Shown here: positions 59,791 to 64,000 of the stretch, one piece after another
Layout of the letters: the number at the start of each line of letters is the position of its first letter
Position numbering within the stretch: position 1 is the stretch's first letter
Assembly: GCA_964247725.1 (NCBI GenBank)
Contig: CAXTVM010000015.1
Span: 5,513-69,512, forward strand
Reading direction: 5' to 3'
DNA length: 64,000 bases
Source: Lichenicola sp964247725
GTDB lineage: Bacteria > Pseudomonadota > Alphaproteobacteria > Acetobacterales > Acetobacteraceae
The notes under the pieces: model-generated
The model's database searches: none
What the model was told of the DNA's origin: nothing
The model's input: the letters and a program-made list of their open reading frames with translations, nothing else
Program-made: the position numbers and the translations under genes

Positions 59791-59973
59791 TCAGTCCTTC
59801 AAAGTGTCCCGGACCGAATCCTCGGCGCCGCCGACGGCATTCTGGCCCCGGCCGGCCGTCTTCTCGGCGGCGCCTTCCGCCTGCGTCCTGGTATCGCCGG
59901 TCAGCTTGCCGATCGCTTCCTTGATGGAACCGGAGACCTGCTTGCCCGCGCCCTTGATGCGATCTTCGTCCAT
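59791..59973 (-). CDS. CsbD family stress protein
   Basis: The 60-residue protein MDEDRIKGAGKQVSGSIKEA continues as IGKLTGDTRTQAEGAAEKTAGRGQNAVGGAEDSVRDTLKD, a clear CsbD domain with hydrophilic, partly disordered sequence. GGAAGGATACC before ATG 59973 fixes the start. It leads the stress run CsbD-DUF2382-DUF2382-GlsB-CsbD. Confidence 0.92.
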   Translation of the reverse strand: MDEDRIKGAGKQVSGSIKEAIGKLTGDTRTQAEGAAEKTAGRGQNAVGGAEDSVRDTLKD

Positions 59974-60130
59974 GACGGTATCCTTCCGGTGTAGCCTGCC
60001 GACCACGCAGTTTGTGGTGCGGTTGGGCGGCTTAACCGGACGGCGGGATAAAAGTTAGCCTGTATCCGTCCGCTGAGATCGTTCGCTTTTCGTGGTGATT
60101 ATCATGCCCGTCCGCACTGTACAGCCGTGA

Positions 60131-61657
60131 TCATTCGATCGGGTGGGAGCGCCTTGGGCTGGTTCGGCGTTGTTTCTGCGGGGGTTTCACCTGGACGCCC
60201 AACCCCCGCTCGCGCGCCCAGACGACCAGCTCGCTGCGCCGGCGCATGCCGGTGACCTTGTAGATCGCGGAGACGTGATTCCTGACGGTGTTCCGGCTCA
60301 TGCCGAGCTTCCTGCCGATATCCTCGTCCCCAAGGCCCCGAGCGATCAGCTCGAGCACGTCCCGACCCCTGGGCGTCACGTCGGACACCGTGGGCCCGGT
60401 CGCCTTCGTGCGGCCTCGGCCCGTCAGGCTGGCGAGCTTCTCGACCACTTTCTGGCCAAACCATGACGTGTCCTGCATGACAGCCTCTATGGCGGTCAGC
60501 AGCTCGGCCTCCGTACGCTTCCGCTCGGTGATGTCCAGCATCACCGTCAGCACGCAGCGTTGGCCATGGATCGTCACGGTCTCCGCCGACAGCAGGTAGT
60601 CGCAGGTGTGGCCGTCCCTGGTCTCGATCTGGACGTCGACGCTGCGAAGGTGGCCGATCCGGTTGACCTGGCGCTCCAGCCCCTCCCGCACCGCGCCGGT
60701 CCCGAACAGGCCGATGTCCGGCCCGGTCCGGCCGATCACCTCCTCGCGGCGCCAGCCGGTCGCGGCCGTGAAGGCGTCGTTCACGTCGAGCAGGCGCAAC
60801 CCGTCCAGCGCGATGATCGCCATCGGCCCCGGCGCCATGCGGAACGTGACCGCGAACCGCTCCTCGCTCTGCCTGAGCGCGTCCTCGGCCTGCTTGCGCG
60901 GATGCAGGTCGGCGAAGGTGAACAGCATGCAGGCCTCGTCGCCGATCTCGATCGGCTGGCCGGCCATGATGACGGTCTTGCGCTCGCCGCTCGCGACCCG
61001 GAGCGACGCCTCCATCTGCGGAATGGTGGTGCCGGCATGGAGGCGCTCCACGGCCAGGTCCCGCTTCTCCGCACCGTCCAGCACGTCGTACTCGTGCATC
61101 GAGCGGCCGATCAGGGCCTCCTTTACGAAGCCGGTCAGCTCCATGAAGCCCTGGTTGACCTTCACGTAACGGCAGTCGGACAGGCGCGTGATGATCGCCG
61201 GGGCGGGGTTGGCGTTGAACGCGCGCTCGAACCGATCCTCGGCATCGAAGCGTTCGGTCTCGTCCTCCAGCACCAGGACCAGGCAGTCCGGCCTGCCCTC
61301 CGGGTCGGTGACGACCATGCTGCGGATCTGCTGGACGCGATGCCTGGTCTCGCCCGGGCGGGTGACCTCGACCACCACCTGGGTAAAGGCCTCGCCCGCC
61401 AGGACCCGGTCCATCGGGGTGTCGCCCGGCGGCAGCTTGTGCCGGTTGCGGTAGTGCAACTCGAACCGCTCTCGGTATTCCGAGACCGTGCTCCCGAGCT
61501 CCTTCAGCGATTTCACCCCGTGCATCGCCAGGGCCGCCTCGTTCGACCACGCGATCGTCTGGTCGGGATCGATGATGAGGACGCCTTCCGGAAGGCCCGC
61601 GATGATCTGCTGAAGCTGCGTCCGGTCGGCCTGCCGGCGGGGTATGCTGTCGGTCAT
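60131..61657 (-). CDS. Triple-PAS sensor with LuxR-type DNA-binding domain
   Basis: The 508-residue protein has three PAS domains: about 12-140 (LPEGVLIIDPDQTIAWSN), 141-260 (AFNANPAPAIITRLSDCRYVKVNQGFMELTGF) and 261-385 (TFRMAPGPMAIIALDGLRLLDVNDAFTAATGWRREEVIGR). A LuxR HTH follows at about 430-490 (TPRGRDVLELIARGLGDEDIGRKLGMSRNTVRNHVSAIYKVTG). It is a one-component regulator that senses a small ligand, redox state or light through PAS. The stress cluster follows on the same strand 157 bp later, which makes that cluster a plausible target. Confidence 0.92.
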   Translation of the reverse strand: MTDSIPRRQADRTQLQQIIAGLPEGVLIIDPDQTIAWSNEAALAMHGVKSLKELGSTVSEYRERFELHYRNRHKLPPGDTPMDRVLAGEAFTQVVVEVTRPGETRHRVQQIRSMVVTDPEGRPDCLVLVLEDETERFDAEDRFERAFNANPAPAIITRLSDCRYVKVNQGFMELTGFVKEALIGRSMHEYDVLDGAEKRDLAVERLHAGTTIPQMEASLRVASGERKTVIMAGQPIEIGDEACMLFTFADLHPRKQAEDALRQSEERFAVTFRMAPGPMAIIALDGLRLLDVNDAFTAATGWRREEVIGRTGPDIGLFGTGAVREGLERQVNRIGHLRSVDVQIETRDGHTCDYLLSAETVTIHGQRCVLTVMLDITERKRTEAELLTAIEAVMQDTSWFGQKVVEKLASLTGRGRTKATGPTVSDVTPRGRDVLELIARGLGDEDIGRKLGMSRNTVRNHVSAIYKVTGMRRRSELVVWARERGLGVQVKPPQKQRRTSPRRSHPIE

Positions 61658-61926
61658 GGGGGACGCAACGCGGTTGGAGCCGACTGGGCGGCATCATGGA
61701 ACGCGGCGCCTTGCGACCGAAGATCGCTGACGAGAAGGCCGATGCCGTTGGCGAACGAGCTCACCAGGCTGGTCCTGGCCTTGGCGATGCACGGGTCGAG
61801 GCTTGCGGGCCAGGGTGCGGGCTGACGGAACCCGCTGCAGCCGCTTGAGATCGAGCCTGTTGGCATGTCGCCGTCCTGCCGCCCATTCGACGACGACCCG
61901 CCTCGATCCCCTAAACCCACCCCGTT

Positions 61927-63015
61927 TCATCCCCATTGCGAAAGGACTGTATCATCAGGATCGGGCGGCCGATCCGCGAAGGACTTCGGCTTCGACGGAC
62001 TTCTATCATTTCGATGAGCTGTTCCGGATGAATCAAGTCGGCTGCTTAGGTCGGCGGATTTGCTGATTTCCATGATCCGAAGTTGGCTACTCCCGAGACT
62101 GGGTCGTCCAGACGATCGAACAATGAAGTCGGCTACCGAAGACCGGCGGTAGTGGGTTGTCACGGCCGAGCGTACCAACATCGGTGTCCTGATCAATCGT
62201 CCACGAGCACCGACGCCGTCTGGATCGTCCAAGTCGCGACCCTCGGCGGCAATCATTCTGTGTCCGGCCGCAAGGCGACGGCCGTTGATGCCGTTCGCCG
62301 CGGATCGCCGTGTCGATCGAGCGTTCTTCCGCGGATCGAGATCGTGATACATCGCCGACGGGGGTCGTGTACCGGCCCGGCGGCAGATCTCGACCGACGG
62401 GGCTCGGGCAGGTCGGTCGACCGGACGGGCCTGTGACGGATGATCGCCCCGTCCGACCGTGTCCGGGCGTAGCTTCAGCCATGGCATCCCATCGGGCCAG
62501 ATATCGAAGTCGTGGCCTTCCGGATGATACTTCCCGCCGGAGATCCGCCTGCCGGTCAGCTTGCCTTCCCGGGAGAATTCCATCGGCACCCAACCGCCGT
62601 CCACCATCCCGGAATGGCTTCCCGACCTCCCTGTGTCGATGTGGTCCCGTAACACCTCTTCGATGGCGACCTCTATAAACGAGATGAAGTCCTTGACCTC
62701 GTCCCGCGTCAATCCAGCTTCGAGCATCTTGTAGAGGACTTCCGACGCCCGGTCCGAGCGGGCATCGTTCATGTTGGCCATCACGTGGCGATGATAGGCC
62801 AGGTCGTTACTGGTCGACGGTGTCCATGGCCACCTGCTGACATGGTGGAGGGTCGAAGTCTGCACGAGCAGCGCGTATTCTGAGACCGCGTCGGCCCAGA
62901 CCATTTCGTGCGCGTCCGGTTACACCCGACTGATGGCCTCGAACTTGCGTTCCACCTTCGACCGGTCCGCCTCCCCGAGTGAGTCGAGCCAGTCCTGCTA
63001 CTTCTGGGTCCACAT
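61927..63015 (-). pseudogene. Degenerate gene with two early stop codons, family unknown
   Basis: An AAGGAGG ribosome site precedes ATG 63015. The frame reads MWTQK, then TAG (63000-62998), then QDWLDSLGEADRSKVERKFEAISRV, then TAA (62922-62920), then PDAHEMVWADAVSEYALLVQTSTLHHVSRWPW ... MANMNDARSDRASEVLYKMLEAGLTRDEVKDFISFIEVAIEEVLRDHID and onward. The text on both sides of each stop is protein-like and in one frame, so this was a real gene. Beyond about 62450 the frame is still open but no longer protein-like. I do not recognise the family. Base composition is less GC-rich than the rest of the window. Confidence 0.6.
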
Positions 63016-63055
63016 GACGAGCCTCCTTCGAATGCATCGTCGTCCGCCACGATCA

Positions 63056-63078
63056 TCCGGAACAGCTCATGTTCCGGA
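63056..63078. repeat. Perfect 9-bp inverted repeat
   Basis: Arms TCCGGAACA and TGTTCCGGA are separated by GCTCA. One arm with similar flank (GAGCTGTTCCGGA) recurs near 62018-62030. It lies just upstream of the degenerate gene and beside the first AAGTCNGCTA unit. Confidence 0.7.
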
Positions 63079-63091
63079 CTAATTAAGTCTG

Positions 63092-63873
63092 CTAGGTCCT
63101 GTTGACGAAAGATGACAGCCAGATGCGTGCGGCGGCTAGGTTAAGAAAGCCGAGACAGGACGTGGCGGTCTTGTCGTAGCGGGTGGCGATGCGCCTTGAC
63201 TGCTTGATGCGGTTGAACATGCGTTCGATGCGGTTGCGATCCCGGTAGGCGCGGAAGTCGCAGGCGACTGGCTCCTTGCGATTCGCCCTCGGCGGGATCA
63301 CCGACAGGATGCCTTTCGTCAGGAGCCCGCTGCGGACGTCGTCACCGTCATAACCTTTGTCGGCCAGCATGTGTTTCGGATTGGCGACCGGCAGCGCCAC
63401 CAGTTCGTCGACAGCCTGATAATCTGAAGCCTCCCCGCCTGCCAGAACGAAGCCAAGAGGGCGTCCCTGACCGTCTGCACGGGCGTGTATCTTGCTCGTA
63501 AAGCCGCCGCGGCTTCGACCAAAGCCTTCCTTATGAGTCCCCCTTTAGCGCCTGCTGCCTGAGAGTGGCCGCGGACTGTGGTGCTGTCGATCATGTGCCG
63601 CCAGTTGTCGGTCAGGCCAAGCTCGACCAGCGTGTCAAGCAGTGCGTCCCACACACCCTGTTCCGCCCAGCGCCTGAACCGGACATAGACAGAATTCCAC
63701 TTGCCGTAGCGTTCGTGCATGTCACGCCAGGGACACCCGATCCGCAGCACGTAGAGCATTCCGTTGAGGAAGCGGCGGTTATCCAGTGCCGGACGCGCCC
63801 ATCGGCCGCGCTCAGGTGGCAGCAGCGGTCCGATGATCGCCCATTCCGCCGCCGTCAGATCACCTCGTGCCAA
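63092..63873 (-). CDS. IS5-family transposase (two frames joined by -1 frameshift)
   Basis: Frame A starts at ATG 63873 (MARGDLTAAEWAIIGPLLPPERGRWARPALDNRRFLNGMLYVLRIGCPWRDM ... MIDSTTVRGHSQAAGAKGG). At the run AAA-GGG-GGA (63546-63538) a -1 shift gives THKEGFGRSRGGFTSKIHARADGQ, LADKGYDGDD, and FKAYRDRNRIERMFNRIKQSRRIATRYDKTA-type DFRAYRDRNRIERMFNRIKQ, the DDE domain with Asp, Asp and Glu. Such a shift is usual in the IS427 group. The TAG stop lies in the CTAG target duplication, outside the element proper. Confidence 0.93.
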
Positions 63874-63945
63874 TGCAGTCGCTCCCCAAAGAGGAGCCTT
63901 GAATCAGAGCCGCGCCCAGGGAACAAGACCTTTCGTCAACAGGTC
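63096..63945 (-). mobile_element. Complete 850-bp IS5-family (IS427-group type) insertion sequence
   Basis: Terminal inverted repeats GTCCTGTTGACGAAAG (63096-63111) and CTTTCGTCAACAGGTC (63930-63945) match at 15 of 16 positions. Both sides carry CTAG (63092-63095, 63946-63949), the probable target duplication. One transposase fills the element. Intact ends and reading frames suggest a recent arrival. Confidence 0.92.
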
Positions 63946-64000
63946 CTAGTCACTCTTAAAGTCAGCTACTCACGTTAAAGTCGGCTAGTGTATGGCCTGC

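Larger units (their letters stand above)
63085..63987 (+). repeat. Short direct repeats AAGTCNGCTA interrupted by the IS
   Basis: Units lie at 63085-63094, 63959-63968 and 63978-63987. With the IS removed they would be spaced about 20 and 19 bp apart. Related units are at 62036-62045, 62081-62090 and 62126-62135. Spaced direct repeats of this sort are found at transposon ends or as protein-binding iterons; which applies is unknown. Confidence 0.55.

Noticed and set aside
59990..60060. Sigma-EcfG promoter upstream of the stress cluster
   Set aside because: I looked for GGAAC-N16/17-CGTT on the minus strand and found no match at acceptable spacing.
61654..61936. Small minus-strand ORFs upstream of the PAS-LuxR gene
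   Set aside because: Two frames are open at once with no convincing start, domain or codon pattern.

Overview
The window is high-GC DNA that reads as an alphaproteobacterial chromosome, most likely Rhodospirillales/Acetobacteraceae. The basis is the lptC-lptA-lptB-rpoN-hpf block, nadA-nadB-nadC with a NadQ-like regulator, the small RNase D, and many oxidoreductases and TPR-glycosyltransferases. The assignment is inferred from gene order and protein style; no 16S gene is present.

Layout. 1-4 kb: gltD then gltB (truncated by the window edge), and an NDUFA9-like epimerase, all on the minus strand. 4-10 kb, plus strand: tRNA-Leu(CAG), RNase D, then lptCAB-rpoN-hpf. 10.3-11.7 kb: a two-subunit 3-oxoacid CoA-transferase. 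11.7-19.5 kb, minus: a compact secondary-metabolite-type operon of GT1 glycosyltransferase, single-module NRPS (C-A-PCP-TE, glycine-like A-domain code) and penicillin-acylase-family hydrolase. 20-23.3 kb: gcvP behind a tandem glycine riboswitch. 23.4-31.9 kb: TPR-glycosyltransferase, cytochrome b561, GT2 glycosyltransferase, a GNAT gene broken by an amber codon, an SDR and a polytopic membrane protein. 32-36.6 kb: a decayed carboxylesterase, a SirB1-like protein, and a BLUF photoreceptor just downstream of a PAS-GGDEF-EAL protein. 36.8-39.4 kb: alaS. 39.9-42.6 kb: an unusual 914-residue fusion of a DegT/DnrJ-type aminotransferase with a FAD/NAD(P)-binding oxidoreductase. 43.3-48.5 kb: nadABC with a palindromic operator, fasciclin and a NadQ-like regulator. 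48.8-55.5 kb: carbonic anhydrase, an EEP hydrolase, an IS remnant, uvrB, a HhH-GPD glycosylase and an SDR. 55.5-61.7 kb, minus: D-2-hydroxyacid dehydrogenase, AI-2E transporter and a stress-type cluster (CsbD x2, GlsB, DUF2382 x2) downstream of a triple-PAS LuxR regulator. 61.9-64 kb: a degenerate gene with two early stops, short AAGTCNGCTA repeats, and a complete 850-bp IS5-family element with CTAG duplications.

The most striking non-coding structure is a family of long GC-rich palindromes (core arms built on AAGGCCAGGGGC...GCCCCTGGACCCC and GGGGCCGCGGGCCCC around a roughly 35-bp loop; outer ends near GGCTRTCGCAT). They recur at least nine times in intergenic spacers. One copy supplies the C-termini of two convergent genes. 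Another is split by the old IS remnant. The strongest candidates for undescribed biology are this repeat family, the aminotransferase-flavoprotein fusion and the GT-NRPS-acylase operon.
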